From Ochotona curzoniae (taxonomy: Eukaryota > Chordata > Mammalia > Lagomorpha > Ochotonidae): 64,000 bases of DNA. Below, one piece after another: positions 35,011 to 47,062 of this stretch. The DNA is taken from the NCBI RefSeq assembly GCF_017591425.1, contig NW_024465751.1, positions 3,658,001 to 3,722,000 of the forward strand, given 5' to 3'. The notes beneath the pieces are model-generated. The model saw only the letters and a list, made by a program, of their open reading frames with translations, was not told where the DNA came from and searched no databases. How positions within the stretch are numbered: position 1 is the stretch's first letter; each line of letters starts with the position of its first letter. Both the position numbers and the translations under genes were made by a program.

Positions 35011-35755
35011 TATATAATTATATAATATTTATCTATATGGTATCAATCAAAGCCATCATCTTTAAATTGAGATAAATCATTAAGTCACTCATCCCTGTAG
35101 TCACCTAACGGCACTGCCTCTGGTCAGTCTATATCTAGGGATGTCAGACTTAAATAGGCTCTGTGCTACCTGCTAGGATGCAGCAGAGAGCAAAACATAG
35201 ACATGGCCTTCCAGGAACTTAGCATGTGTGACTGGTAAGAGTCACTTAACAACAAAAATGCACTAAGGAGACCTGACTAGGGCTATGAAAGAACAGTTTA
35301 GGATGCTGTGAAAGAATAACCAGGTAAGAATAAAGAAAGCTTAGAACTGACAGGAAACAGTCAGCATGGACTCCCATATACTTTACCAGGTAGGACACAA
35401 AGATTAACTAACTAACTCCTCACTAAGGTATTGAAGATTTCTCTGCACACCACTCCTAAAACTGCTCCACTACCCAATTGTTAACATATGACATGTTTCA
35501 GTTATAAGCCTGTTTGGACTATCCTAAAATTCACGAAGTTCAGTAAAAATCACACTTGAATACTATAAGCTGCTAAATATAAAAATGAAAATAGACAAGA
35601 GACAGCTGAATAGTAGTACCCTATAACTATTTTAAGGTGTATAGCAGCCTGTTGTGTATAAACTAAAATTGAAATGTCAATGAAGTAGTCACAGGATGAG
35701 GTTAAGAACTTGCATTTTCTAACAGATTGGTCACTCAATACCATGTCATTTAACT
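35011..35755. other. Intergenic DNA, no gene seen
   Basis: The patch 35,165-35,360 ('gatgcagcagagagcaaaacatagacatggccttccaggaacttagc') resembles the same unnamed ancient repeat as at 29,565 and 20,690. The rest is unique AT-rich DNA. Confidence 0.45.
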
Positions 35756-35764
35756 TCATGATGT

Positions 35765-36040
35765 TGTAAATCGTTGTTGAAGTTGTATTGTGGCTTTCCA
35801 TTGAAGGGGATGATATTCTGCAGCTCTACTTTCAGACCAGAGATGGTCTCCCAATGAAACTGTTGAATTTATCTGGACTATAAGATGCTGTACTTTCTAC
35901 ATGGTCCATGCCCGCAATGAAGGAATCAGGTCTGGATATGAACTGTACTACTGCAACAATATGGAGGAATTCAATACGGGGGAGAGTTTTTTGGAAGGAT
36001 TGGGGGAATCTCAGAGCATATGAAACTGTGTCATGAAGTG
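35765..36040 (+). mobile_element. Isolated L1-like 3' tail, plus strand
   Basis: Matches the 3' tail of copy D: 'gcagctctactttcagaccagagatggtctccc', 'gaaactgttgaatttatctggactataagatgctgtactttct', 'ggtccatgcccgcaatgaagg', then a G-rich purine stretch (35,965-36,010) and 'gagcatatgaaactgtgtcatg'. It ends in an AAAAG repeat. Confidence 0.7.
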
Positions 36041-36100
36041 AAAAAAAAGAAAAGAAAAGAAAAGAAAAGAAGAGAAAAGAAAAGAAAAGAAAAGAAAAAG
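36041..36100 (+). repeat. (AAAAG)n stretch
   Basis: About 11 AAAAG units, probably the expanded A tail of the L1-like element before it. Confidence 0.95.
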
Positions 36101-37055
36101 TATAACCAGGTGAGTATGAGGATTGCTTGTGCTGCTTGATTCCAAAGAGAAGCCAGGCAAGGAACAATGGAAAGTTCGGAAAGCTGTAAAGAATGACCTT
36201 TCTCAACTCCCTGAGGGGTGCTGGAATGAAGAAGCATCTGCAGCAGAAGGAATTTGATGCAGGTAAGAAGCTGGAAGGAACTCACAGTGTTGGGCACCCC
36301 ATGAGCAAGAGGAGGCAGTTGCAGATGAGATGAGAGAGGGGTCAGATACTGTATAGCTCCTGTACTTGCCATGGGAAAGAGTTTAGGTTTTGTTGTGAAG
36401 TACACAGAAAAAAAAGAATATGCGGGGGGGGGGGGCTGCTATAACAGAATTTATGTTGTAAGATGAACACAATATGAACATCAGCAATGGAGGCATTTAT
36501 ATAGAAAAAGCACGTAGTGCTGCAGTTGAGGTCTACAAAAACTCAGAGGCGAGGGTAGTTGCCTTTGTATGGGAGACTCTAGAGATGTGACAGAGACACC
36601 CTGTTTAACAATACAGATTCGAAGAGTAAGTAATACCTCACCAACCCAACCCAAGAAAGATGGAGAGGGGATTCAAGTGGAAAAATTGCAGGATGATAGA
36701 ATAATGTGCAATAATCTGGATGCTTAAGCATGAGGAATTTTGAATAGAAGTTACCTAATTTTCAAACAGCTCGAAAACAAAATGCATGGCAAGAAAAAGA
36801 GAAAGCGATAGGAAGTGACAGACTCCAAGGGTTTGTGTATACCACCGTACTCGCTAATGGATTCTTACAGGACACAAGACTTCTAAAACCAGAAATTTCA
36901 ATAACTACAAACTACATTTCAATCCATCACTGTTTGAATTTTTGATGGAGCCATAAAAAAGGAAGTTGTGATCATGACTTTTGAATTGGATTTTGTATCA
37001 TACAGAAAATGCATTTTTTTTACACTATGCAAAACTGCCAAGTGGTTTGGTAAAT
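36101..37055. other. Intergenic DNA, no gene seen
   Basis: Unique sequence with a run of 12 G at 36,424-36,435. No coding evidence. Confidence 0.5.
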
Positions 37056-37058
37056 TAA

Positions 37059-37131
37059 GAGGGATACTCAAAAAGTTCATGGGAAAATGGAATTAAATGA
37101 TCATGCAAATTTTCCATGACTCTTTGAAACC
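37059..37131 (+). mobile_element. Minimal fold-back DNA-transposon relic
   Basis: About 70 bases with near-complementary arms: ACTCAAAAAGTTCATGGG on the left and TTTCCATGACTCTTTGAAA on the right, around 'gaattaaatgatcatgcaa'. It has the same ends as the element at 25,823 but with almost the whole interior deleted. Confidence 0.6.
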
Positions 37132-37529
37132 CATTCATAGTTGTACTGTTTCCCATTTGACCAGTAAAATACAAAGGCTGCATTGCGTCCACTCCATTTT
37201 TCACCCCACATTTTTAACAAATGGCCATTCTGTTGATACAGAAAGGCATCTTATTGTTACTAACTTTAGCACCTGGGTATATGTTTCTTTGCCCGTTCAG
37301 ATGTTTTTTTTAATAAAATGCTTATTCAAGATTTTTCCCATTTTTAATTGGAATGTTCATCTTTATATGAGCGATATGTCCCAGTTCATAACAGATTCCA
37401 AGTTATTTTACTTCCCCTCAAGTCTAAATCTAAGCCTGAATGGAAAATAAGGAAGCAGATGAGAATGAATATGTATAGACCATCCAGTATATGTCAGCCA
37501 AGTCTCTGGGTAGACTTCATTTGTTACTC

Positions 37530-37670
37530 AAGTTTGTCCTTCCAGCAACCCTTGTACATTAGGTGTCATTGATCCCACTGAATGAGTTGGAAAACTAGAT
37601 TTGAAGCAGTTGTGAAACTGATTCAATACCATCGGCCAGGATGTGACAAAGTCCAAGCCCTGATCCCTCC
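37530..37670 (-). repeat. MIR relic
   Basis: Reversed MIR: 'ccttccagcaacccttgtacattaggtgtcattgatcccactgaatgagttggaaaactag...gaagcag'. Confidence 0.5.
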
Positions 37671-38819
37671 AGAAGATACAGGCTGCCTGTCCAGATGGAC
37701 CTCTGCTCCCTCAAGATCCTAAGGGTTGATGAGGTTAATGTGACTCCCTAGAGCCCCTCTCAAGAGAAACTACTTATGCCCCAGGCTTGCTTTCACTGCA
37801 CGGTATTAATCTGCTAATGGCCCTTTCGACTGGAGCACTTGTCCAGCATCTTTCACCCAGGGACCACATCTCTTTATGCCCTAGCTTTCAAAGGAATGCA
37901 GATCAATGCCTTGCAATCCATCTGCAAATCCTCTTCCCTGAAAAGACTGTGCTCAGCAGATAAACCCGCCCCTGACTTGCCATTAACAGTAATAGCTATC
38001 TGCCAGTCATGTCCACGGATGGACTCTGCAGACTTTGTCAGACGTGAACCTTCTGAGTGCTCTCAGGGAGCTGCAAGAGGCTCACTCAATCTCGGGTGTT
38101 CAAGGAATGCTCTGTGGAAAGCCAGTCTCGTTCCCACTAGAGGACTCCACTTAAACATAGGCAGAGAAATAGAACAATGTAGTGAGAAACAGTGGCACTG
38201 ATGTCAGCCCCAAAGAACATTCCAGAAGAGGTACTGAAGTCCTCTGGGGACTAAATAAACGTCAGGGTTTGCAATACCCTCAAGAGACTCAACTACAGTT
38301 GTGCCCAGATTTTGAGATCCCCAGAAATCACCAGGAGTCTGAAGTTGATCCAAATGCACAAGGATGGTTTATGGAAGCTCAGCACATCAGAGCCTGGCTT
38401 CTCGGTTGAGAGCAGGTAGCTGGTTGACCGACCGGCCAGCTGGCCACCAAGACCAGCACCCTTTACTGGAAGTATGGCCCCTAACAGCACATTCGTAGGA
38501 TTTTTATAAGGGCAGTCTGCAATAGCTTGAAAAGGGGCAATTCACAATAGTCTGCAAGGTGAGGGGAAATAGCACACATTCCCTACCTATCTTGGCTGGA
38601 CAGCCCATGCCTGCAGCATCTAAGGTTAGCACCCATTTAATTACTTGGAGCCACCTGTAAGATAACCAGACTTAGGTGGGTCTTGATTCATAAGAATTGG
38701 GACCCATCAGTGTTAAAGGTCACATAGGCCATTTAGCCTGCAAGCTCACACAGTTTCTTAGTAGCAATGAGCCATGAACAAATGGTTGGGGTTTTGATGC
38801 TGAAGTTCTTCACTACCAG

Positions 38820-38935
38820 TTCTACAAGGGAGGAAATCAAGGTCCAGCAGAGACAGTTCCTGGCCTAGGACCTTCAGCCATCATAGCAGAGCAAGGATCA
38901 AAACAGAAGCACTCAGGTCCCCTGCTTCTTACATC
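38820..38935 (-). repeat. MIR-like relic
   Basis: Reversed MIR box order: 'gaggaaatcaaggtccagcagag', 'ccttcagccatcatagcagagcaaggatcaaaa', 'aggtcccctgcttcttac'. Confidence 0.45.
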
Positions 38936-39489
38936 TATCAGCCAAGGGGGCTGGTTGCTTATCTATTTCACATCCAGAAGGAGACATTGCCTGGCAGCAG
39001 GTGGGTGCCTAAAAGTAGACTAGGAATTATAAACAGACCACTTTCCTCTTGGAAGACTTTTTTTTCCTTGGGCCAGGACTGCCTCGCTGCATTTAGGAGC
39101 TTGACAAATTAATCTGACCAAATTAAAAATGACTCTGAGAGGTGCACAGAAGGAAAATGTCAGTGGACTCCCTGAGGATGGCTTCATCAGGTAATCATAA
39201 AAAGCTCTGACAGCAGTCAGCCATCCTTGTCACAACAGGCAGATGATCAATTGGGGCCAAAAAGTGAGAGATCTAGGTTGGAGCCAGCAACAGCTGCATG
39301 TCCAGCTGAGAGGCAGCTCTGGGTTCACCTTGTAAGCATGAAGAGTCATGCAAGCACTTAGATTTCCAATCAACTCCCAGCAAGTGGAAGGAATTCTGAA
39401 CCCAAAAGAAAACATTGAATTCTGAAGAGTAGTACGCATGAGGGAGACTTAAAACAAAAACATGACTGAGCCTCTGTTTGATGCTGAAT

Positions 39490-39610
39490 AATTTCTGTGT
39501 ATTATTTGATCCATGGAAGAGTTTCCTTGTTATTGTGCCCACATCATAAATGAGGAAACTGAGGCCAGAAATGGTAAATTGTCTTGCCCAAGATTTCAGA
39601 CCAGGTCAGC
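39490..39610 (-). repeat. MIR relic
   Basis: Clear reversed MIR: 'cacatcataaatgaggaaactgaggccagaaatggtaaattgtcttgcccaagatttcagaccagg'. The 'gaggaaactgaggc' box is exact. Confidence 0.75.
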
Positions 39611-40489
39611 CATGTATCGCCCAGTGACAGATCAAGCAAAGAGAAAATGGCGTAGGTGTTCCAAGCAGGAAGAACGAAGCATATGAATTCTCATTGGGTA
39701 TTAGTGCTTCCATAACTACTGGAAGGATCCAAGAGGTGATACTGAGCAGCATTACAAGGATTGCCACTCAGAGATGAGGATAATTCAAGGGGACACTGTC
39801 AGTATTGTTTCTTCCAAAGTCCCCAAAAAAGTATCCACTTTAGTGACACACAAAAGCCAGTGGGAAGAAGCTCATCTCCACTGAAGCCACACATCTGCAG
39901 CTGCTACCAGAGCAGGAAGAAATAGCTGCTACTTCTCTTTCTGTTTCGCTTGAGAGCATCTCTTTGGAAGATACTGTACTACATCTAGAAGTGGGCTGGC
40001 AGGTGAAAGAGGTAGAGTGCCCAGTCCAACCCCTCAAGTCAGGGAAGAGCACAGACTTCAGGGACTATCAATGACATCCAGAACCACAGGCAGCCGACAA
40101 CCAAACCCAGGTCTCTCTGATTCCAAAACTTTATTTTGGCCACTGACTAGCCTTCTGCTTGTGCAAGGTGTGCAGGAAAACAAATAAAAGCAGTGCAAGA
40201 TTACAGGAAAGTAAGAAAATGCATCTGTACATTGTTAAACAAAAGAATTGAAGGAAGCAAATGGTTGATGTACTTCAAACTTTTACATTTAATGTAGTTG
40301 GACTAGTTACTCTCAGGAAAGCTTTTCTAAATTCAGGTTAATAGGAGTTTTTTGAATCAGAATGATTCATTTGATAAATGTTTATGTATCTGTTCAGAAA
40401 ATTCTTATTTCTGAATTCATATACATAGGAAAAACACTAAAAATCTTACAATCTAACAACAGCAACAACAAGCTTGAATAACCTCAGAG

Positions 40490-40620
40490 TTCACAGAGTG
40501 ATCTTACACATATTATCACTTAGAGCACAAGGGTAAGACTACATATTACGCCTGTTCCATGTCATAGGGGAGCTCAGGCCCCAAGAACCGAGCTAGTGCC
40601 ACTCAGTTCTGTTCTAACAA
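40490..40620 (-). repeat. MIR relic
   Basis: Reversed MIR: 'gatcttacacatattatcacttagag', 'taagactacatattacgcctgttccatgtcataggggagctcaggc'. A plus-strand MIR-like patch follows at about 40,725-40,790 ('gatggagttgttgcaaggacaaagtgagtgcaaagcgc'). Confidence 0.55.
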
Positions 40621-42059
40621 CAGATCCTTTGCACTCTCAGCCCAGGTCATCCCTGCTCCACCCATGCTGCTGCTGTGTAAGCTTGGTTCATCGTGTCACC
40701 TTCATGGAATGTTAACACTGCCATGTTCACTTGCCTGATGGAGTTGTTGCAAGGACAAAGTGAGTGCAAAGCGCTGTGAAGGAAGAAGGGCAGAACTGAT
40801 TGGCAAGTCAAGGGAGTGGCTGTTAGCAGCTATTTGGCTGCTTAATACTGAAGGCACAAGAATGACTTAAGTCTTTTAAAGAAAGAAAAATTTGGTCATG
40901 AGCTGACAATCAGTTAGTAGCACAACCGTGTTCTTGTCTTCTAGATCCCAGTCGCTGGCCCTGCACCATCTTGAGTGAGGGCTAGAATTTCCCTCTATTG
41001 CAGATGATCATGGATGGCAGTCTCTTCCTCTGTCCTGGTATTTCTCCTAAGTCCTGATAAAGTATGAAACGTCACTATCAGCCTTTTATAGACTTCATGA
41101 TGAGATCTTTCTCTGTCTTCCCCTTTGTATCCTAGCCAACCGCTTCTCCAGTCCCTTGAAGTCTAGCAGTCATTATGGCTAGAGGCCAAAGATTCAGAAC
41201 AAACAATTGTTCACCTGTTGGGAGTGATAATAATGTGTTAGTAAAAGTGAGGCCTTTTGAGTCAGCTACATATTGGCTTAGCAAAACTATTGTTATGCAG
41301 TTCAAAAATTGCAGTTGAAACATGTATGGAAATTCAAACACAGTATCATTTACACCAGAGACTATAGATTATTCACAGATACGGCTTTACACCAAGTAAA
41401 TGGCCATCTTCTTCAACAGTAAATGTGGACTGTGTACAGAGGCTGATCAGCTCTCCGGGTTTGCCAATGAGACAGTGAGCCAATCAGGAGCATCCCTAAG
41501 GTGATGTTCACCTCAGAGAGGCTGGTGTTGAATTGTTGTGTAACCACCCCCCTCATGAGCCCCTCTAAAGGATCATGACAGGCAGGGACTGGCCCTCTTG
41601 GTCACATGCATCCATTGCTCTAGCACTCCAATTCTTGGCCTCCCCAGTACCTGCTTGCTTTCTGGCTTCCCACAGATAGACTCTGAGGACAGCTGTCCCC
41701 TGAGCATGACCCCTGTGGATCTGTATTCCTCACCCTCTATTCACTTCTTGGGTGGGACAATGAAGATAGCAATGCTAAGATGCTTTGTATTTCTAATTTG
41801 TGTACTACCGGAATTCAAGGAGAGGTGAGACCTAGCAGTAGTGGAATGTGGGCAGAGAACAGGGAAAGATGAATGCCTGCAGCTTTTAAGTGCATCCAGG
41901 ATAGTCATTGCACGTCTCTTAGGATAACTTATGTTGTTGGAGGGTCTGGGACGTGGGTCTTCAGTTTAACAGATGAACCTCAGGGTAATAACTCTTTGTC
42001 CCTCTTGGGGTTGTGACTGACTGGACTGCCGTATGGACTTGTGATTTGCTGTTTCTAAT

Positions 42060-42497
42060 GGGCCCTGTTATCACCAAACTTGGTTAATAAAGACTCCTTA
42101 ATAAACCTTAGGCATGGCTGGCATGATCTCACACCCAGTAGTACCTCCACATGGGGAGGTGCCATGAAAATCACAATGGCTTCACGCATGCCTGGACTCC
42201 AACCTGTTTATTCAAGAAAGGCAACATCTCTCACCCCATTATAAAGGCTGAGAAGAGGGGACAGGTCTCTTTCAACAGTTGGAGGTCCTATCCCTCTCTC
42301 CCCCTACCTTTTTCCCCATCCCCCTCACCACCCTCCCCCTCACACAAACACTCATACTCAGTCCATTCTTGACAGGCATTTCTCTGCGTGAGGCGTCAAA
42401 TGCTCTTACATGAATGCGTGCTTCCCCTCTCATCTTCCAAATAAACGCTGTTTTCATTTGTGTACTTTATGCACGCCTTTGCTTAAAATTGGTATCC
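42060..42497 (+). mobile_element. Possible ERV-type solo LTR
   Basis: A TATA-like box (TTATAAAGG, 42,240) is followed about 200 bases later by CCAAATAAACGCTG (42,436) and a GT-rich stretch, a layout seen in gamma-type retroviral LTRs. A polypyrimidine stretch lies between (42,300-42,346). No internal retroviral region, second LTR or target duplication was found. It could instead be unique DNA with chance signals. Confidence 0.3.
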
Positions 42498-42975
42498 CTG
42501 GGGTGGGGGTGGGGGGAGGAGGCAGGGAGAGGGCAAGATTTTGGATTAAAAGGGAAGGTATCAGGCCTATAGCAATATGACCATTGTCCTCAAGGACATG
42601 CTGATCACAGCAGGGGTCATTTTGCTGCAAACGTCCCTTCCTCTATGCCTGAATAGGTTTCTCTCTGTCATCAGCCTAAGGTGTCAGCTTCTGCCTTGGC
42701 AAGAGAGCCCCAGGATGTGTGTGATCAGGGCTCTTAGAGCGGAAAACAGAAAGAAAAGGAACATTTGGCATTCATCATTTGAAAACTAAAATAGAATATT
42801 CAGGACAGTATTTTTTAAAAGTCATGTCTTACCCAGATATAGAGCATGCATCTATTAAAAGCCAATTTACATAGCCAAGAATCAGGCCTGGATGACTGCT
42901 GCAAAGGGTTCATAAGAACGCATCTGTCATTGAAAACATGAGCACTTTGAAAAAGAAATCGTTTCCCTTTCATTT
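42498..42975. other. Intergenic DNA, no gene seen
   Basis: G-rich at 42,498-42,535, otherwise unique. No coding evidence. Confidence 0.5.
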
Positions 42976-42979
42976 CTGT

Positions 42980-43218
42980 CTTTTACTTTTACTTAGTTGA
43001 AATGCAGGGAGAGACGGAGAGAGCTTCTGTTCCACTGGTTCACTCCCCAACCCAGTACCCAACCGAGGTCTCCCACATGGAAACCAAGGACCCAATTGCT
43101 CGTTGCCTCCCAGAAAGCTGGAAAAGAGTATGGAGCCAGAGCTTGACCCCAGACACTCCAATATCGGATGCAGACATTCTGAAAAGTGCTTCACTGCTGT
43201 ACGGAAAGTCCTCGCTCA
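42980..43218 (-). repeat. C-SINE, minus strand, diverged
   Basis: Reversed copy: 'cttttacttagttgaaatgcagggagagacggagagagc', 'ccactggttcactccccaacccag', 'aggtctcccacatggaaacc', 'gaaagctggaaaagagtatggagccagagcttgacccc'. Confidence 0.8.
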
Positions 43219-44190
43219 TTGAAAGACGGATCATCTCACTGTTTGTCAGATAACACCTGAATTAAAAGCTTTAGAAAGCTGCATGAAGAGAGGACGGCTT
43301 TTGCTAAAACCTCACTGTATTGCTCCAAAGGCTGGACTAGGTTACAGCAGTAATACAGGAAGTTCCAGCAACTCAGAATCTCTAGCATTTATTTCTTACT
43401 CTCACCACTTGTTCCTTGTGGGTCAGTGGGTGTGTACTCATTAGAACAATTCAGGGTCCCTGACTCTCAGCGCAGCCACCATCTGCAAATTTACCATTCA
43501 CTATACAGAGGGAGGGACAAGCTCAAAAGATCTCAAACCTATAATGTAATATTTCAATCCCAAATTCTTGCAACTGCTTCTACTCAGAAATCATTGTCTG
43601 CCACTACCCATGGTCCATCCAACCATAAAGGGCTGGCAGGCTTAACACTATAGGGTGCCTGAACATCTGGCTAATAGCGTAGATGACTCCCCCACAGAAG
43701 AAGTGACACCTGGTTGAATTCCGTGTGTCACGTTTTGTCAACATTATGTGAATAAATGTTGAATTGGCTGAAGGTATAAGCTTATTAACTGGCTAAAGAT
43801 TTCATCAGCAGTAGAAGGAAAGTGTAGCAATAATCATATCATTAGGCTGAATTCTCTGAAAATCTGCAAGCAATATTGAATACAGTGCAAACTGGTGTAT
43901 AAGAAAAGGAAATTGACGAGTCACTGTAGCTAAATAAATATGGGCTTCAGGCAGGCTGTATCTGGGATCAAAACTTTCTTTGTTTTTCAGCCTTGCTTTC
44001 TTTGCAGAGCCTCCTTCCTCAGCCAGCTCGTATTCTGTGGACTCAAGGGTGTCTGTCAGCAACCTGAAGGAAAGTGTGCCTTCCCAAGTTCAATTAGCAA
44101 TTCCTAATTGAGTCATGAGCCCATTTTCAAATGTACAGATTGTATGGGTTGGCTTTTATCAATCAGGGCTTGCTGCAAGAAGAGGGTGGG
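43219..44190. other. Intergenic DNA, possible regulatory patch
   Basis: Unique AT-rich sequence with no coding evidence. It contains a palindromic homeodomain pair and AP-1 motif at 44,091-44,115. Confidence 0.5.
44091..44115 (+). promoter_or_regulatory. Palindromic homeodomain sites with AP-1 motif
   Basis: CAATTAG (44,091-44,097) and its exact reverse complement CTAATTG (44,104-44,110) are separated by 6 bases. TGAGTCA, an exact AP-1 site, overlaps the right end (44,109-44,115). The arrangement suits paired homeodomain binding next to AP-1, but short motifs occur by chance. Confidence 0.3.
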
Positions 44191-44194
44191 GTAG

Positions 44195-44415
44195 GGAGGA
44201 GATAGTGCAGTGGTGTAGTAGCCTAAGCCTCTGCCTGTAGTGCCAGCGTCCTATATGGATGCCAGTTCAAGTCCCAGCTGCTCCATTTCCAATCCAGTTC
44301 TATTTTTATGGCCTGGCAAAGCAGTGGAGAATGGCCCAAGTCCTTGGGCCTTGCACCCACTTTCTGTCTCTATGTAACTGGTTTTCAAGTAAAATAAATC
44401 TTTAAAGAGAGAAAT
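44195..44415 (+). repeat. C-SINE, plus strand, internal deletion
   Basis: Starts 'gatagtgcagtggtgtagtagcctaagcctctgcctg', continues 'gtcctatatggatgccagttcaagtcccagctgctcc', 'caaagcagtggagaatggcccaagtccttgggcc', then jumps from 'cttgcacccac' to 'tttctgtctctatgtaac', losing about 100 bases of the central box. Confidence 0.88.
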
Positions 44416-45735
44416 CAGCCTTTATCATGATATCCATTATATAGCATTTAGGTTTCCACAGTGGGGAGGGCTAGAACTGAGATGCTCAGCTATGTGTCCT
44501 GACTTGGAAGCTCACACATGTGACTGCCTTATGAAACTGATCCTGTGCACATCACACTCTAGTGCCTGAGTCTGCAATCTCGTGATCCAGCAGGAAGCAG
44601 GAAGTAGCTGCTGGAGGGCCAACTAGCTTATATGTACCCCAGTACTCAATAAAAAATAATTTCAATAAATTACAAAATGGAATTTAGATGTAATAGCTTT
44701 TACCACACAGAACTATATTTTCTCATTACTATTCAGATTACTTAACTACAGAATCACCCACTTGCACTGTTCCTGAGGCACACTGTTAACAACAGGGACC
44801 CTCCTTCAGTGATAAAGCATGGTACTCAAGTGAGCTGGCAACCATGCACAGCCCTTGCCACCCCTCTAAGACGTGCTGCTTTCGTAATCTCACTCAATGG
44901 CTCCTTTGTCCTGAATCTCCAGGTTGCGTCCAAACAGCCACTTGAACAGGAATCTGCAGCAAATCTTTTCTTGCTAAGTGTCTTGAAAGAAGACAAAAAA
45001 ACTTCTGGAAGCCATTTCCCCAGAAAACTTTCTATATTTCATTTCTTTGGCCCAGGCAAGTCATTCACCCAACCCTTAAACAATCATTGGCCCATATGGG
45101 TGATTCTCCTATCCCTTAACCAATTGTTAACCACTAACCAATCTCTCACAGGAGGAATACAATTGATCTGATTGGAATAGGTTACTCAGGACTCATTTCC
45201 TAGGCTGGATTCTGGGCCCTCTTTCTCTAAGCCTGCTGCCCATATCTAAATTATCAAGGAGGAAGGGAGTGATGGCTGTGAGTGAGGACACACATGTCTG
45301 CCTCAGCCCCACACCACAGTCACTACTAGAACTCCATGAGATCTAGACTGTCACCCCAAGGGCATCCCCCCTTCTCTGGGACAACAACGGAAGGGGCGTG
45401 TTCCTGAGGACTTTTGTCAACACTGCTTCACCTCTTTCCTTTGCCACTAGCTTGCACTCTGACCATCCCCACTCACCTCACCAAAGCTGTGTGTCTTTGA
45501 GGAACCCAGCTTCCCGATGCAGTCAACACAGATTGCTAGCTATGAACGCAACTTAACCATTGTAAAGCTATGACAGAACTTCTAGTTAACCCACATTTAA
45601 TAGGAGCAGAAAAGCAGACCATCGGGAGTTAAGTAAATTGCTCAAAGTTATAAAGCTAAAAGGGTCAGCACAAGAGTTAAATGTCAAGTCAGTTGAATCC
45701 TCAGTTATCATTCTCTGTTTAAACTTTATGCTGTT
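44416..45735. other. Intergenic DNA, possible old LTR, no gene seen
   Basis: The 120-codon open frame at 44,809-45,171 has no recognisable domain. The run 45,060-45,180, with repeated 'aaccaat' and 'cattggcc' boxes, resembles part of an old mammalian LTR (low confidence). A reversed MIR-like patch lies at 45,595-45,690. Confidence 0.4.
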
Positions 45736-45739
45736 TTAA

Positions 45740-45995
45740 AGACAAAGAAGACAGCTAAACACACTACCTGTGTTGGCCAGGGTGGAGCCAGTCCAAAGCC
45801 ATGAGCCAGGAACTCAATCCATATCTCCCACATGAATGACAAAAATGACAAACCACATGAGCTCGAGGCACTGCCTCCTAGCATGCCTGTTAGCAAGGAA
45901 TTTGAGGCAGAGCCACAACTCAGACCCAGCCCCATATTTCCAAGTCAGATCCCATTCTGCTGTCCAGAGCGTCATCACAAGGCCAAGATTCTGCT
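45740..45995 (-). repeat. C-SINE, minus strand, diverged
   Basis: Reversed boxes: 'gttggccagggtggagccagtccaaagccatgagccagg', 'atctcccacatgaatgac', 'aatttgaggcagagccacaactcagaccc'. Confidence 0.7.
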
Positions 45996-46795
45996 CGCAT
46001 TACACTTAGTTCTTGCCCAAGAGATTGCTCAGCTGCTCCATTCTGATTTGGGGTTTCACCACCCCATTCCTACAGGCCAAGTATGGCCATAACTTGGCCA
46101 GTCTGACAGTGATTGGAAGAAGCAGAGTTTTTTTTTTAATTCTTGGTTTTTATTAATGGTCATTCCATTGAATAGTTGTAACACAAACACCTAATGTGAT
46201 CAGCGATCTAAATCCTACACAAACCGCATCCTGCCCATATAGAAGAAAAAGAATCATATAAGGACATCTTGGAAACTGCTTCTCTGACTGTGCTGATCTG
46301 AGCACAAAAACCTGGGGGAAGTTGTCAAGGAGAGACTATCCACTTTGCAACTTGGAAGGGATCCATCGCTGAAGGCTTTATTATCAGCCCAGCTAATTGG
46401 ATGCTCAGAGGCTTATGTCAGATGAACTCTTTCCCTCCCTGTGGTCTGCAGCACCAACAGTCTGCCGTGTGACTTTTCTGTCTTTTTCAGGCTTCTCTCT
46501 CTGGCTCCTCTAGACAGAGGCTGTCTCTGCCTTTGCAATTACAGTTTTGGCCCATGTCACTAAAGCAACACCCTGTATCCTATTTCCACAAATGTCTACT
46601 CAAAGTGTTGCATTGTTAACTTTTGAACAAGTGCAATAAGAATCTCAATAATGAAACATGGATTCCATTGACCGCCAGCATAAAGGGGTAAGATAGGAGC
46701 AAAGTCCACCAAAATCCTGGTCTGCTCAGGCTGAAACACATCCCAGACCAGGCAACCTCAACATCCTGCGTGGCAGGTGCAGGTAAGCTTGTGGG
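45996..46795. other. Intergenic DNA, no gene seen
   Basis: A T run at 46,129-46,138 opens an AT-rich patch that could be a reversed retroelement end, but its body is not recognised. The rest is unique. Confidence 0.4.
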
Positions 46796-46799
46796 CTGA

Positions 46800-47062
46800 T
46801 TCGGTGGCTGACACAGTTCTCTTCCTGCCTCACAGGAATATCCTTTCACGGTCTTTGCTCTGCACACCTGGGGGTAAAGACAGAGGGTTCTCTCTCATTT
46901 CCTTTCTTACAAGACCCCCAGTTGTGCTGGATTGGGATTCAGTCCTTAGTAACCTCATTTCACCTTAATGGTCTTGCTAAAGACTCCCATCTACAAATAT
47001 AGTCACATCAGGGGTTAGGGCTTCAACACCCAAATTCCAGGAACACAAAATGCAACACAGCT
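46800..47062 (+). mobile_element. MLT1-type MaLR LTR, 3' portion
   Basis: Boxes: 'cctttcttacaagacccccagttgtgctggattgggattcag', 'taacctcatttcaccttaatggtcttgctaaagactcccatctacaaatatagtcacatcaggggttagggcttcaacacc'. This is the diagnostic 3' half of an MLT1-type LTR. Confidence 0.75.

Larger units (their letters stand above)
37132..42055. other. Intergenic DNA with scattered MIRs, no gene seen
   Basis: The patch 37,255-37,400 resembles an antisense L1 ORF2 relic (weak). Reversed MIRs lie at 37,530-37,670, 38,820-38,935, 39,490-39,610 and 40,490-40,620. No open frame here has protein-like features. Confidence 0.5.

Noticed and set aside
42300..42346. Retroviral polypurine/polypyrimidine priming tract
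   Set aside because: It lies inside the candidate LTR rather than just before one, so it does not fit a priming site.
44809..45171. 120-codon open frame as a possible processed pseudogene
   Set aside because: The translation is not recognisable and the DNA looks more like an old LTR segment; no poly(A) tail follows it.
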